Positions 1 to 9,881 of a stretch of DNA of 64,000 bases are shown here, piece by piece; the first letter of the stretch is position 1; every line of letters begins with the position of its first letter. The DNA is from CADEEN01 sp963783785 (GTDB taxonomy: Bacteria > Pseudomonadota > Gammaproteobacteria > Burkholderiales > Burkholderiaceae_C). Under the pieces are notes generated by a model. It worked only from the letters and a program-made list of their open reading frames with translations, was not told the DNA's origin and did not search any database. Both the position numbers and the translations under genes were made by a program. The stretch is from contig CAWAOQ010000010.1 of the NCBI GenBank assembly GCA_963783785.1, positions 62,001 through 126,000 of the forward strand, given 5' to 3'.

Positions 1-666
1 GTTCATCATCGTCGCCGAATCGACCGAGATCTTGCGCCCCATCACCCAGTTCGGATGCGCAACGGCCTGCTCCGGCGTGATGTCGTCCAGCGTCGCGACG
101 TCGCGGCTGTGGAACGGTCCACCCGAAGCGGTGAGCACGATGTGGTCGATGCGCGCGGGCCAGCTCTGCCGGTCCTCCGGCAAGCACTGGAAGATGGCAG
201 AGTGCTCGCTGTCGATCGGCAGCAGCATCGCACCGCCGTCTCGCACGGCGTTCATGAACAACGCGCCCCCGACCACCAGCGCCTCCTTGTTGGCCAGCAG
301 CAGACGCTTGCCAGCCTGTGCTGCGGCCAGACAAGGCGCCAGGCCGGCTGCACCGACGATGGCAGCCATCACCGTCGTGACCTCCGGATGCGCGGCCAAC
401 TCGCACAGCGCCGCAGGGCCCGCCAACACCTCGGTGTCGAGGCCCTGCATCCGCAGGCGCCGGCGAAGATCGTTGGCGGCAGCCACATCTTCGAGCGCGG
501 CAAAGCGTGGCTTCCAGCGCAGGCACTGGGCTTCGAGTTCGTCCGTGCGACGCCGCGCAGTCAGCGCAAAGACTTCAAAGCGCTCGGGATGGCGCTCCAC
601 CACGTCGAGCGTGCTCACGCCGATCGACCCGGTGGCGCCGAGAAGGAGCAAGCGCTGCTTCAGCAT
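1..666 (-). CDS. dxr: 1-deoxy-D-xylulose 5-phosphate reductoisomerase (C-terminus off the window)
   Basis: NADPH-dependent DXP reductoisomerase (IspC), second step of the MEP isoprenoid pathway, cytosolic. The 222 visible codons read without a break from the ATG at 666. The NADPH-binding motif GATGSIG is at residues 10-16, NKEALVVGG at 126-134, and the metal-binding stretch LPIDSEHSAIFQ at 149-160 supplies Asp152 and Glu154. The stretch WVMGRKISVDSATMMN ends at the window edge, so roughly the last 40 percent of the protein is missing. It lies 19 bases after the cdsA stop and is the last visible gene of the rpsB-to-dxr run. The start is fixed by the N-terminal position of the dinucleotide fold. 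Confidence 0.95.
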   Translation of the reverse strand, partial: MLKQRLLLLGATGSIGVSTLDVVERHPERFEVFALTARRRTDELEAQCLRWKPRFAALEDVAAANDLRRRLRMQGLDTEVLAGPAALCELAAHPEVTTVMAAIVGAAGLAPCLAAAQAGKRLLLANKEALVVGGALFMNAVRDGGAMLLPIDSEHSAIFQCLPEDRQSWPARIDHIVLTASGGPFHSRDVATLDDITPEQAVAHPNWVMGRKISVDSATMMN

Positions 667-685
667 GTTGCGGTGTTCATCGCCT

Positions 686-1525
686 TCACAGCGATGCCAG
701 CGCCAGCGCTGACGGCAGGACAGGCAGCAATGCATCGACGCGGTCGAGCACGCCGCCGTGGCCCGGCAGCAGCCGACTCGAGTCCTTGACGCCGGCGGCG
801 CGCTTGACCAGCGACTCGAACAAGTCACCGACAACGCTGAGGGTCGCCAAGAGCAGCACCAGCGGGAGCAGGCCTGCCCAGCCGAGGCTTTCGACCCACC
901 GCGTGAAGAGGCTGGCCGAGTCGACTGGCCAACGGCGGTCTATGGCCAGTACCCACAGCGTCGCCAACAACAGCACACTGGCCATGCCCCCCGCCACGCC
1001 CTCCCAGCTCTTGCCGGGACTGATGGACGGCGCCAGCTTGTGGCGCCCGAAGGCACGACCGGCAGCATAGGCGCCGATGTCGGCGGCCCACACGAGGCAC
1101 AGCACCGAGAGGAGAAAATTGACGCCGACCGCGCGTGCCGTGGCCAGCGCCAACCAGGCCACCCAGAGTGCCAACAAACCGAGCGCCAGCCGCACAACGG
1201 CTGGCCAGCGCGCCCAGGATCCCGGGCCGCCACGCAGGACGGCAGCGCCAACGACGATCCAGGCCACCACAGCACTCCACCACACCGAGGTCGGAACCCT
1301 GACGACCGTACCGGCATACACCGCCCAGATGCCAGCGACGGCCAACAGGACGCCGGGGCCGATCGCGGCCACCACAGCAACGCCATTCAGGCGCGCCCAC
1401 TCCCAACCCCCCGCAGCGATCAGCAGCAACGTGACCAGTGCAAACGGCCAAGGCGTGGCAGCCAGCATCGACGGCAGCAACAGTGCCAACAACACCACGG
1501 CGGTAATCACGCGTTGCAGCAACAT
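686..1525 (-). CDS. cdsA: Phosphatidate cytidylyltransferase
   Basis: Makes CDP-diacylglycerol from phosphatidic acid and CTP at the inner membrane, the branch point of phospholipid synthesis. The 279-residue protein has many hydrophobic segments and ends with the CdsA signature: SVVGDLFESLVKR, then GVKDSSRLLPGHGG and LDRVDALLPVLP, near residues 235-270. The frame is open further upstream, but the ATG at 1525 gives the usual length and follows the uppS stop by 13 bases. It sits between uppS and dxr, the usual proteobacterial order. Confidence 0.95.
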   Translation of the reverse strand: MLLQRVITAVVLLALLLPSMLAATPWPFALVTLLLIAAGGWEWARLNGVAVVAAIGPGVLLAVAGIWAVYAGTVVRVPTSVWWSAVVAWIVVGAAVLRGGPGSWARWPAVVRLALGLLALWVAWLALATARAVGVNFLLSVLCLVWAADIGAYAAGRAFGRHKLAPSISPGKSWEGVAGGMASVLLLATLWVLAIDRRWPVDSASLFTRWVESLGWAGLLPLVLLLATLSVVGDLFESLVKRAAGVKDSSRLLPGHGGVLDRVDALLPVLPSALALASL

Positions 1526-1538
1526 CGGACGGCGCCGC

Positions 1539-2270
1539 TCAGGCGTTTGCGACCTGCGTCGCAGTCGCAGCCGCGACGCCGCCAAAACGCCGATCACGCG
1601 CACGATAGTCCGCCAGCGCGGCATCGAGTTCGGCCTCACCGAAGTCGGGCCAAAGGCAGTCGGTGAAATACAACTCCGAATAGGCCACCTGCCACAAGAG
1701 GAAGTTGCTGATCCGAACCTCGCCACCGGTGCGGATGAACAAGTCGGGGTCGGGCGCGTAGTGCATCGCCAAATACCGGCTCAGCGTGTCCTCGTCGAGA
1801 TCGGCCGGGGCCACGCCATCGGCCAGTGCGCGGCGCGCAGCCTGCACGACGTCCCAACGTCCGCCGTAGTTGAACGCCACCGACAACGTGATGCGTGTGT
1901 TGTGTTCGGTGGCGCGCTCGGCCTGGTCCCAGGCCTCACGCACCTTGTCGGACACCGCACTGCGGTCGCCGACGATGCGAATGCGCACGCCCTCCTTGGC
2001 CAGCTTGGTGAGGTACTTCGAGACAGCCACCAGCACCAGCCCCATCAAGCCAGAGACCTCGTCGCTCGGACGCTTCCAGTTCTCTGAAGAAAACGCGAAG
2101 ACGGTCAGGAACTCGATGCCACGGTCAGCGCACGCGGCCACCGTGCGCACCAGCGCGTCGACGCCCTGCTTGTGGCCGAAAAACCGCGGCATGAAGCGCT
2201 TCTTGGCCCAACGGCCATTGCCGTCCATCACGATGGCAACGTGGCACGGCAGGGCTGGGTCGCGGTTCAC
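1539..2270 (-). CDS. uppS: Isoprenyl transferase (undecaprenyl diphosphate synthase)
   Basis: Cis-prenyltransferase that condenses isopentenyl diphosphate onto farnesyl diphosphate to form the C55 lipid carrier of cell-wall synthesis. The 243-residue protein has the catalytic MDGNGRWA motif at residues 15-22 (Asp16 is the expected catalytic residue), FAFSSENWKRP near 78-88, and the C-terminal RTGGEVRISNFLLWQ and ELYFTDCLWPDF motifs. It is in the cluster frr-uppS-cdsA-dxr, which places the carrier lipid, phospholipid and MEP genes together. A 94-base spacer separates it from frr. Confidence 0.95.
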   Translation of the reverse strand: MNRDPALPCHVAIVMDGNGRWAKKRFMPRFFGHKQGVDALVRTVAACADRGIEFLTVFAFSSENWKRPSDEVSGLMGLVLVAVSKYLTKLAKEGVRIRIVGDRSAVSDKVREAWDQAERATEHNTRITLSVAFNYGGRWDVVQAARRALADGVAPADLDEDTLSRYLAMHYAPDPDLFIRTGGEVRISNFLLWQVAYSELYFTDCLWPDFGEAELDAALADYRARDRRFGGVAAATATQVANA

Positions 2271-2364
2271 GCTAGCGCAATCTCAGGCCGCGCCAGGCTG
2301 TGCTGATGCGGCCATGGCCTCCCCACACAACTCTCCGGGTCCTGGCGACGCGAGCGAGGGCCTG

Positions 2365-2925
2365 TCATACCGCAAGAATCTCGGCTTCCTTGGCATGCGT
2401 CAGGCGATCGATCTCGGCGATCACGCGGTCCGTCAGTCTTTGCACATCGTCCTGCGCGCGGCGCTCCTCGTCTTCAGGGACGAGCTTGTCCTTGAGCAGT
2501 TTCTTCAGGTGTTCGTTGGCGTCGCGGCGCAGGTTGCGCACCGCGATCTTGCATTCTTCGCCAGCATGGCGAACGACCTTGGTCAGTTCCTTGCGGCGCT
2601 CTTCGGTCAGCGGCGGCATCGGCACCCGCAGCAGGTCACCCTGCGCCGCCGGGTTGAGGCCGAGGTCGCTTTCGCGGATGGCTTTCTCGATCTTCGCGCC
2701 CATGCCCTTCTCCCATGGCTGGACGCTGATGGTGCGGGCATCGAGCAACGTGACGTTGGCCACCTGGCTGATCGGCACCATCGAACCGTAGTAATCGACA
2801 TGCACCTGATCGAGGATGCCCGGATGCGCGCGGCCGGTGCGGATCTTCATCAGTTCGCTCTTGAACGCCTCGATGGACTTGCCCATCTTGGTCTCGGCGG
2901 TCTTCTTGATTTCGGCAATGGTCAT
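2365..2925 (-). CDS. frr: Ribosome recycling factor
   Basis: Splits post-termination ribosomes together with EF-G. The 186-residue length is typical. Recognisable family segments are KIRTGRAHPGILDQVHVDYYG near residues 28-48, the central ISVQPWEKGM, and the basic hinge RRKELTKVVRHAGEECK followed by AVRNLRRDANEHLKK. The ATG at 2925 lies 21 bases after the pyrH stop, so co-transcription with pyrH is likely. Confidence 0.96.
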   Translation of the reverse strand: MTIAEIKKTAETKMGKSIEAFKSELMKIRTGRAHPGILDQVHVDYYGSMVPISQVANVTLLDARTISVQPWEKGMGAKIEKAIRESDLGLNPAAQGDLLRVPMPPLTEERRKELTKVVRHAGEECKIAVRNLRRDANEHLKKLLKDKLVPEDEERRAQDDVQRLTDRVIAEIDRLTHAKEAEILAV

Positions 2926-2946
2926 GGTTGGTCTGTCCTCACGTTG

Positions 2947-3657
2947 TCACACGTGCACCAGCGTGCCCTCGTCCTGGCCCATCACGACACGCTTCAACGC
3001 GCCCGGCTTGAAGATCGAGAACACCTTGATCGGCAGTTTCTGGTCGCGGCACAGTGCAAACGCCGTGGCATCCATCACCTGCAGGTTCTTGGCGATCGCT
3101 TCGTCGAAACCGATGCTGGCGTAGCGGGTCGCCTTCGGATCCTTGTTCGGATCGGCCGTGTAGACGCCATCGACCTTGGTCGCCTTGAGCACGATCTCGG
3201 CGCCGATCTCGGCACCGCGCAACGCAGCCGCGGTATCGGTGGTGAAGAAAGGGTTGCCGGTGCCGGCGGCGAACACCACCACCTTGCCCTCTTCGAGGTA
3301 CTGCAACGCCTTGGGCCGAACATAGGGTTCGACCACCTGTTCGATCGCAATCGCGCTCATCACGCGCGCTGTCATGCCTTCCTGACGCATCGTGTCGGCC
3401 AGCGCCAGTGCATTCATCACCGTGGCCAGCATGCCCATGTAGTCAGCGGTGGCACGATCCATCCCGACCGATCCGCCGGCGACGCCACGGAAGATGTTGC
3501 CGCCGCCGATGACCACCGCGACTTCGACACCGAGTTCAGTCACCTCCTGCACCTCGCGCACCATGCGCACGATGGTGGCGCGGTTGATGCCGTAGGCATC
3601 GTCGCCCATCAGCGCTTCGCCGGAGAGCTTGAGCAGGATGCGTTTGTAGGCCGGCAT
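2947..3657 (-). CDS. pyrH: UMP kinase
   Basis: Phosphorylates UMP to UDP in pyrimidine nucleotide synthesis; bacterial UMP kinases are hexameric amino-acid-kinase-fold proteins. The 236 residues begin MPAYKRILLKLSGEALMG, the phosphate-binding start of the family. They continue with VIGGGNIFRG near residues 55-64, the GMDRATADYMGMLATVMNAL segment, and AAGTGNPFFTTDTAAALRG near 130-150. It lies in the standard position between tsf and frr. The 98-base gap to tsf could hold a promoter, but I see no convincing pair of hexamers. Confidence 0.96.
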   Translation of the reverse strand: MPAYKRILLKLSGEALMGDDAYGINRATIVRMVREVQEVTELGVEVAVVIGGGNIFRGVAGGSVGMDRATADYMGMLATVMNALALADTMRQEGMTARVMSAIAIEQVVEPYVRPKALQYLEEGKVVVFAAGTGNPFFTTDTAAALRGAEIGAEIVLKATKVDGVYTADPNKDPKATRYASIGFDEAIAKNLQVMDATAFALCRDQKLPIKVFSIFKPGALKRVVMGQDEGTLVHV

Positions 3658-3755
3658 TCGGCAGGACTCCTCAGGACGGCTGGCGTTGTCAGTGCAGACG
3701 GGAGTTTAAGGGGCCACGAATGCGCCCCCCGGTCTGAACGAAGTTCTACTGGCTT

Positions 3756-4647
<892 letters not shown>

Positions 4648-4669
4648 CTCAACTCACTCCGTAATCTGG

Positions 4670-4695
4670 AAAAAAGGGGCCCTCAGCAGCCCCTT
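4670..4695 (-). terminator. Intrinsic-type hairpin between rpsB and tsf
   Basis: On the minus-strand transcript a 7-base-pair stem AAGGGGC / GCCCCTT (4689-4695 and 4674-4680) with an 8-base loop is followed by a run of T residues (4670-4675 read in complement). It stands 34 bases after the rpsB stop and 22 bases before the tsf start. This is the shape of a Rho-independent terminator. In this conserved operon it probably works as a partial terminator that sets the rpsB:tsf ratio; that role is inference. Confidence 0.7.
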
Positions 4696-4728
4696 CGAAT
4701 CGATCCGTCAAATGGACCTGCGAGACGA

Positions 4729-5472
4729 TCAGGCGTCTTCGCTGACTTCGACGAACTCGTCGGCACCAGCGACCGCCTGCACGACCTCGCTGGTGGCATT
4801 GGCCTTGCCCTCGAGCACCGCATCGGCCACCGCGCGTGCATACAGCGCCACGGCCTTGGCCGAGTCGTCGTTGCCCGGAATCACGTAATCGATGCCCAGC
4901 GGCGAGTGGTTCGAATCGACGATGCCAATGACCGGAATACCGAGCTTGATGGCCTCGGCAACCGCAATCTTGTGATAGCCCACGTCGATGACGAACATCG
5001 CATCGGGCAGTGCGTTCATGTCCTGGATGCCGCCGATGTCCTTCTCCAGCTTGGCGATCTCGCGCTGGAACATCAGCGCTTCCTTCTTGATGGACGGCTG
5101 CGTCCCGGCATCGACCTGGGCCTGCATCTCCTTCAACTTCTTCAGCGAACCCTTGACAGTCTTGAAGTTGGTCAGCATGCCGCCGAGCCAGCGTTGGTCG
5201 ACGAAGGGCATGCCGGCGCGCTTGGCTTCGGTGGCAATCACGTCGCGCGCCTGGCGCTTGGTCCCAATCATCAAGATGGTGCCGCGCTTGGACGCGAGTT
5301 GGCGCACGAACTTCAACGCCTCCTCGAAAAGCGGCTGCGTCTTCTCGAGATTGATGATGTGGATCTTGTTGCGATGGCCATAGATGTACGGGGCCATCTT
5401 GGGGTTCCAGAAGCGTGTCTGGTGTCCGAAATGGACGCCGGCTTCCAGCATTTCGCGCATGGTGACTGACAT
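4729..5472 (-). CDS. rpsB: 30S ribosomal protein S2
   Basis: Small-subunit ribosomal protein S2, assembled late near S1. The 247-residue protein starts MSVTMREMLEAGVHFGHQTR, the hallmark S2 N-terminus. It contains WNPKMAPYIYGHRNKIHIIN, the LGGMLTNFKT segment and the C-terminal VPVIGIVDSNHSPLGIDYVIPGND-type region (written here as family segments VIGIVDSNHSP and DYVIPGNDDS). It is the first gene of the minus-strand run to dxr. A strong promoter lies about 155 bases upstream, leaving a leader of about 150 nucleotides that could hold the S2 autoregulatory site known from other proteobacteria. Confidence 0.97.
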   Translation of the reverse strand: MSVTMREMLEAGVHFGHQTRFWNPKMAPYIYGHRNKIHIINLEKTQPLFEEALKFVRQLASKRGTILMIGTKRQARDVIATEAKRAGMPFVDQRWLGGMLTNFKTVKGSLKKLKEMQAQVDAGTQPSIKKEALMFQREIAKLEKDIGGIQDMNALPDAMFVIDVGYHKIAVAEAIKLGIPVIGIVDSNHSPLGIDYVIPGNDDSAKAVALYARAVADAVLEGKANATSEVVQAVAGADEFVEVSEDA

Positions 5473-5627
5473 GGGTTTGCTCCAAAGGTTGGGTCTAGAA
5501 TCCGGCGCGAATCGCAGAGCTTGGCCTTTGTCGGCTGCTGCTGCGACACCTTCCGATTGCCGGCTTCGCGAGTGGTCTTTTTCGATGCGGCTTCGAGTCT
5601 CTAGGCCACACCGGGAAAAACCCGCAG

Positions 5628-5655
5628 ATTATAGCAGCCCAGCCAACGATGCCAA
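5628..5655 (-). promoter_or_regulatory. Sigma-70-type promoter of the rpsB operon
   Basis: Read on the minus strand, TTGGCA (5655-5650) is followed after 16 bases by a perfect TATAAT (5633-5628) preceded by TGC, an extended -10. This is the best consensus promoter in the window and is placed to start transcription near 5621, giving a leader of about 150 nucleotides before rpsB. The -35 hexamer overlaps the ATG (5649) of the divergent amidase gene. Confidence 0.85.
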
Positions 5656-7002
5656 TCGACCTGTCCCAGGCTGCCGCCGAGATCTCCAGTGGCCAACAGC
5701 GCGCCGAAGCTGCTCTCGAAGCGGCGCTCGCAGCCGCCGCCGCGCCGTCCAACGACCACACCTTCGTGCGCCGCTTCGACGCCCAGGCCCGTGCCGCGTC
5801 GCGGGCGGTCGACATGCTGCGCGCAGCCGGCGCGCCAACGCCACGACTGGCCGGTCTGGCGCTATCGATCAAGGACCTGTTCGACGTCGCTGGCCAGCCA
5901 ACCACCGCGGCGTCGCGCTCGATGCACGATGCCCCGCTCGCAAGCGAGGACTGCCCGGCCGTGGCGCGCTTGCGCCGTGCTGGCGCTTCGTTGATCGGCC
6001 ACACCAACATGACCGAGTTCGCGTTCTCGGGTGTCGGCATCAATCCGCATCACGGCACGCCAGCCAACCCGGCGACAGCCGTGCTGGACGCTGAGCCGCG
6101 CATCCCCGGCGGCTCGACATCTGGCGGCGCGGTGTCGGTGGCCACCGGTGCCGCATGGGCGGCGCTCGGCTCCGACACCGGCGGCTCGATCCGCATTCCA
6201 GCCGCGCTGCAAGGGCTGGTCGGCTTCAAGAGCACGGCCCGGCGAGTGCCGACCGCGGGATGCATACCGCTCTCGCCGACGCTGGACACCGCTGCCGCGA
6301 TCACGCGCTCGGTGCGCGACGCCGTGTTGCTGCACGAGGTGCTGGCAGCGCGCCGCGCGGCATTGGATCCCAGGCCGCTTTCGGGATGGCGCTTGGCCGT
6401 GCCCCGCGCAGTGATGCTCGACACGCTGGAGCCGGCCGTTGCCACAGCGTTCGAGCGCGCGGTGTCTGCGTTGCGGACAGGTGGTGCGTGCATCGAAGAG
6501 ATCACCCTGCCTGTGCTGGCCGGGGCTGCAGCGCTGCAGCGCAATGGCGGGCTTTCCGCGGCCGAAAGCTGGACCTGGCACCGACGGCGCCTGACCGAAC
6601 GCGAACGCCAATACGATCCGCGCGTCGCGCTCCGGATCCATCGTGGCGAGGCTTTCACGCGCCGCCGACTATCTGGACCTGTTGGAGGACCGTCGCCGCT
6701 GGATCGCGTCCACGGAGGCCGCGATGGCGGGCTTCGACGCACTGCTCTCACCCACCGTGCCGATCATTGCGCCGCGGCTGCAGCCGCTGATCGAGGACGA
6801 CGACGCTTTCTTCGCCACCAACGCGCTGCTGCTGCGCAACCCGTCGCTGGTGAACCTGCTAGACGGCTGTGCGCTGTCGCTGCCCTGCCACCGCGACGGC
6901 GACTGGCCGGTCGGCCTGATGGTCTGGGGCCCGGCGATGGCCGACGATCGCGTGCTCGCCGTCGCACTGGCCGTGGAAATGGCGCTTGCCGGCCGGCGCT
7001 AG
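5649..7002 (+). CDS. Amidase-signature family hydrolase (apparent +1 frame break)
   Basis: Member of the amidase-signature family (GatA/AtzF-like Ser-cisSer-Lys hydrolases) that cleaves an amide or carbamate; the substrate cannot be read from sequence. The catalytic lysine lies in LALSIKDLFDVAG near residue 76, and the signature GGSTSGGAVSVATG followed by GSDTGGSIRIPAALQGLVGFK covers about 154-195. The frame breaks at 6653-6655, where an extra T in a TTT run moves the reading one frame; the protein continues as SRAADYLDLLEDRRRWI to the TAG at 7000-7002. Corrected length is about 450 residues. The next gene starts directly after this stop, so the two are probably co-transcribed. Confidence 0.85.
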
Positions 7003-8310
7003 ATGCACATCGCCGTCATCGGTGCCGGCATCGTGGGCATAGCGACCGCCTACGAATTGACCTGCGATGGCCATCAGGTCACGGTATTCGAGCGCCGTGG
7101 CAGCGTGGCCAGTGAGACCAGCTTCGCCAACGCCGGGGTCATGGCGCCAGGCTATGTCACCCCATGGGCGGCACCCGGCATGTTGCGCAAGGTGCTTGGC
7201 CAGGCGTGGCGGCGCGATGCCGCGGTGCGCCTGGCCGCCCTCCCGGGGCCCGCCCTGACGGCTTGGTTGTGGCGCTGGTGGCGAGCTTGCCAGCCCCAGG
7301 TCTACCTGGCCAACCGGAGTGCCATGTTGGCGTTGGCTGCCGCCAGCCTGACGCGCACCCGCGAGATCGCGGCCGGCCTGTCGATCGCCCACGAGCGCAC
7401 CAGTGGCCTGCTCGTACTGCTGCGCCGTGAGCAGGAACTGTCACACGCACGCACGGGCCTGAAGCTGCTGGCCGACCTGGGCGTCAATTGCCATCTGGTC
7501 GATGCCGCTGCTTGCCGTCAGATCGAACCGGCGCTGAGTGCCGATGCGCCACTGCGCGCCGGCATCCACTTGCCGGACACCGACGTCGGCAATTGCCGGC
7601 AGTTCGCACTCGGTCTGAAGGCCGAACTGCAGCGACGCGGCGTCGACTTCCGCATGCATCATGCGGTTCAGCGCTTGAAGGCGGGGGCGACCGTGACCGT
7701 CGACAGCACTTGGCAGGCGACCGATGGCGAATCGAACGGGCGCAGCGCGGGCAACCCAGGCACGGCTCGGGCTGACCTATTCGATGCCGTGGTGGTCTGC
7801 GCAGCGGTAGGCAGTCGCGAGTTGCTGCGGCCGCATGGCTTGGCGCTGCCGCTGCAGCCGGTCCACGGTTACTCGATCACCTTGCCGATGCGCCATTTCG
7901 AGGCCCACGCCGACGTCGGCCCCCGGGCAGCGCTGATCGATGAGCGCTACAAGGTTGCCATCACCCGCCTCGGCGACAGGGTTCGTGTCGCCGGCGGGGC
8001 TGAACTCGGTGGCGCGCCGAATCACCTCTCGAAAGCGCCGATCGACACGCTGCACCGGGTCTTGCAGGACTGGTTTCCGAGCGCAGCGCGCCACGCGCAC
8101 GCTCAGTCCTGGAAGGGTGCGCGGCCGATGCTTCCCGATGGACCGCCCGTCATTGGCGCCACTGGCGTGCCCGGGATCTGGCTCAACACGGGCCACGGCT
8201 CCAGCGGCTGGGCGCTGGCATGCGGCAGCGCACGGCTGGTGGCCGACGCCATCGCCGATCGCCCACCGGCGCTGGACGCGTCTCGCTTCTCACCTCGACG
8301 CTGGCGCTGA
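7003..8310 (+). CDS. D-amino acid dehydrogenase (DadA-like FAD oxidoreductase)
   Basis: FAD-dependent oxidase of the DadA/glycine-oxidase family, expected to deaminate D-amino acids to 2-oxo acids and pass electrons to the respiratory chain. The 435 residues begin with the Rossmann fingerprint HIAVIGAGIVGIATAYEL and an ERR at its end. They follow DadA closely in ETSFANAGVMAPGYVTPWAA near residues 38-57 and in the C-terminal GARPMLPDGPPVIGATG and LNTGHGSSGWALACGS. The ATG touches the stop of the amidase with no gap, which suggests translational coupling. One possible joint role is to release and then oxidise an amino acid from an amide; that is inference. dadA itself versus a paralogue cannot be settled here. 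Confidence 0.85.
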   Translation: MHIAVIGAGIVGIATAYELTCDGHQVTVFERRGSVASETSFANAGVMAPGYVTPWAAPGMLRKVLGQAWRRDAAVRLAALPGPALTAWLWRWWRACQPQVYLANRSAMLALAAASLTRTREIAAGLSIAHERTSGLLVLLRREQELSHARTGLKLLADLGVNCHLVDAAACRQIEPALSADAPLRAGIHLPDTDVGNCRQFALGLKAELQRRGVDFRMHHAVQRLKAGATVTVDSTWQATDGESNGRSAGNPGTARADLFDAVVVCAAVGSRELLRPHGLALPLQPVHGYSITLPMRHFEAHADVGPRAALIDERYKVAITRLGDRVRVAGGAELGGAPNHLSKAPIDTLHRVLQDWFPSAARHAHAQSWKGARPMLPDGPPVIGATGVPGIWLNTGHGSSGWALACGSARLVADAIADRPPALDASRFSPRRWR

Positions 8311-8320
8311 AGGCGACAAT

Positions 8321-9851
8321 GTGCACACGATGACCAGTCTTCAGCGCATTGCCTCTGTCGCAGCGGATTGGCCGTTGTTCGACGGCGCGGCATCACGCCG
8401 CATCGAGGCGCTGGCGGCGACCGATCTGCCGCCGCATTCGTTGATGCAGCGCGCAGGGGCCGCGGTGGCTCGGCTGGCGCTGGCGCTCGCACCGCATGCA
8501 CAGCGCGTCTGGATCGCGGCCGGTCCGGGCAACAACGGCGGCGACGGATTCGAAGCCGCGATGCATCTGCAACGCGCAGGCAAGCAGGTGCACGTCAGCG
8601 CCATCGGCGATGCAAGACCCCGTCCGGCGGATGCTGCCGCGTCGTTGGCGCGCGCGCAGGCAGCCGGCGTAAAGGTCGATCTCGGCTTGGCCGACGTCGC
8701 CCGGGCCGATCTGGTGATCGACGGGTTGCTCGGCCTGGGCAACACTCGCCCGGCCACCGGGGCAATCGCCGACGCCGTGCGGCAAGTCAATTCGCAGAGC
8801 GGCCCCCCGCATCGCCATTGACCTGCCGACCGGGCTCGATGCCAATACCGGCTCGGCGCTCGGTGACGCGGCTGTGCTCGCGACGCACACGGTGGCGCTG
8901 CTGACCCTCAAGCCCGGCCTGTTCACGGCCCACGGCCGCGACCTGTCCGGTGACGTCTGGTTCGATGACCTCGGCTGCGGCGACAGCACGGCGTCCGTCA
9001 CCCCGCGAGCCTGGCTCCATCGTGGTGACATGGCGCGATTGCTGCGGCCGCATCGGCGCCACGCCCTGCACAAGGGCAGTTTCGGCGACGTGATTGTCGT
9101 CGGCGGCGCGCGCGGCATGGCCGGCGCGGCATTGCTCGCCGGCCGCGCGGCGCTGGCCGCCGGCGCCGGGCGGGTCTATGTCAGCGCGCTCGATCCCACA
9201 GCGCCCGGCCACGACGCCCTGTGGCCCGAATTGATGCTGCGACCCGGCCTGTGGCGCGAGTCGCCGCCGCTGCTTGCCGCTGCGACGGTCGTCTGCGGTT
9301 GCGGCGGTGGCGACGCAGTGCGCGAAGCCCTGCCTACGCTGCTTGCGCGCGCCCCACGGTTGGTGCTCGATGCGGATGCGCTCAATGCAATTGCTGCCGA
9401 TGTCACCTTGCAGGCCTTGCTTGCCGCGCGCGCCGGCCGCGACCAGGCCACCGTGCTGACGCCGCACCCGCTCGAGGCGGCGCGGCTTGCCGGCGCGGAG
9501 GGTGCCGCGCAGATCCAGTGCGACCGTCTCGGCCAGGCCGAGCAACTGGCCGCCCATTTCGGCTGCATCGTGCTGTTGAAGGGTTCGGGCACCGTGATCG
9601 CGGCACCTGGGAAAGCCACCGTCATCAACGGCAGTGGCAGCGCCCGACTGGCCAGCGCCGGCACGGGTGACGTACTCGCAGGTTGGCTGGCGGGGCTGTG
9701 GGCAGCGACGCAGGCACATGCCGAGCCGGTGCTGGCGCACCAGGTGGCGGCCGCAGCGGCCTGGCTGCACGGTGCCGCCGCCGATTCAGGTGACAGCCGA
9801 ACACCGCTACCGGCCTCGTCGTTGCTGCGGCGTCTGGCCGAGCCCGACTGA
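8321..9851 (+). CDS. nnr: Bifunctional NAD(P)H-hydrate epimerase / ADP-dependent dehydratase (apparent +1 frame break)
   Basis: Repairs hydrated NAD(P)H: the N-terminal YjeF domain epimerises NAD(P)HX and the C-terminal carbohydrate-kinase-like domain dehydrates the S form using ADP. Visible are AAGPGNNGGDGFEAAMHL near residues 66-83, then after the break IDLPTGLDANTG, the HKGSFGDVIVVGGARGMAGA segment and the C-terminal GSGSARLASAGTGDVLAG. The break is in a run of six C at 8803-8808; with five C the text reads GPRIAIDLPTGLD. Corrected length is about 509 residues. The start is GTG 8321 or, three codons later, ATG 8330. It converges on rnr with a 30-base gap. Confidence 0.9.
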
Positions 9852-9881
9852 ATCGCGCCTTGCGCGCCCGTCGATCGCGAC

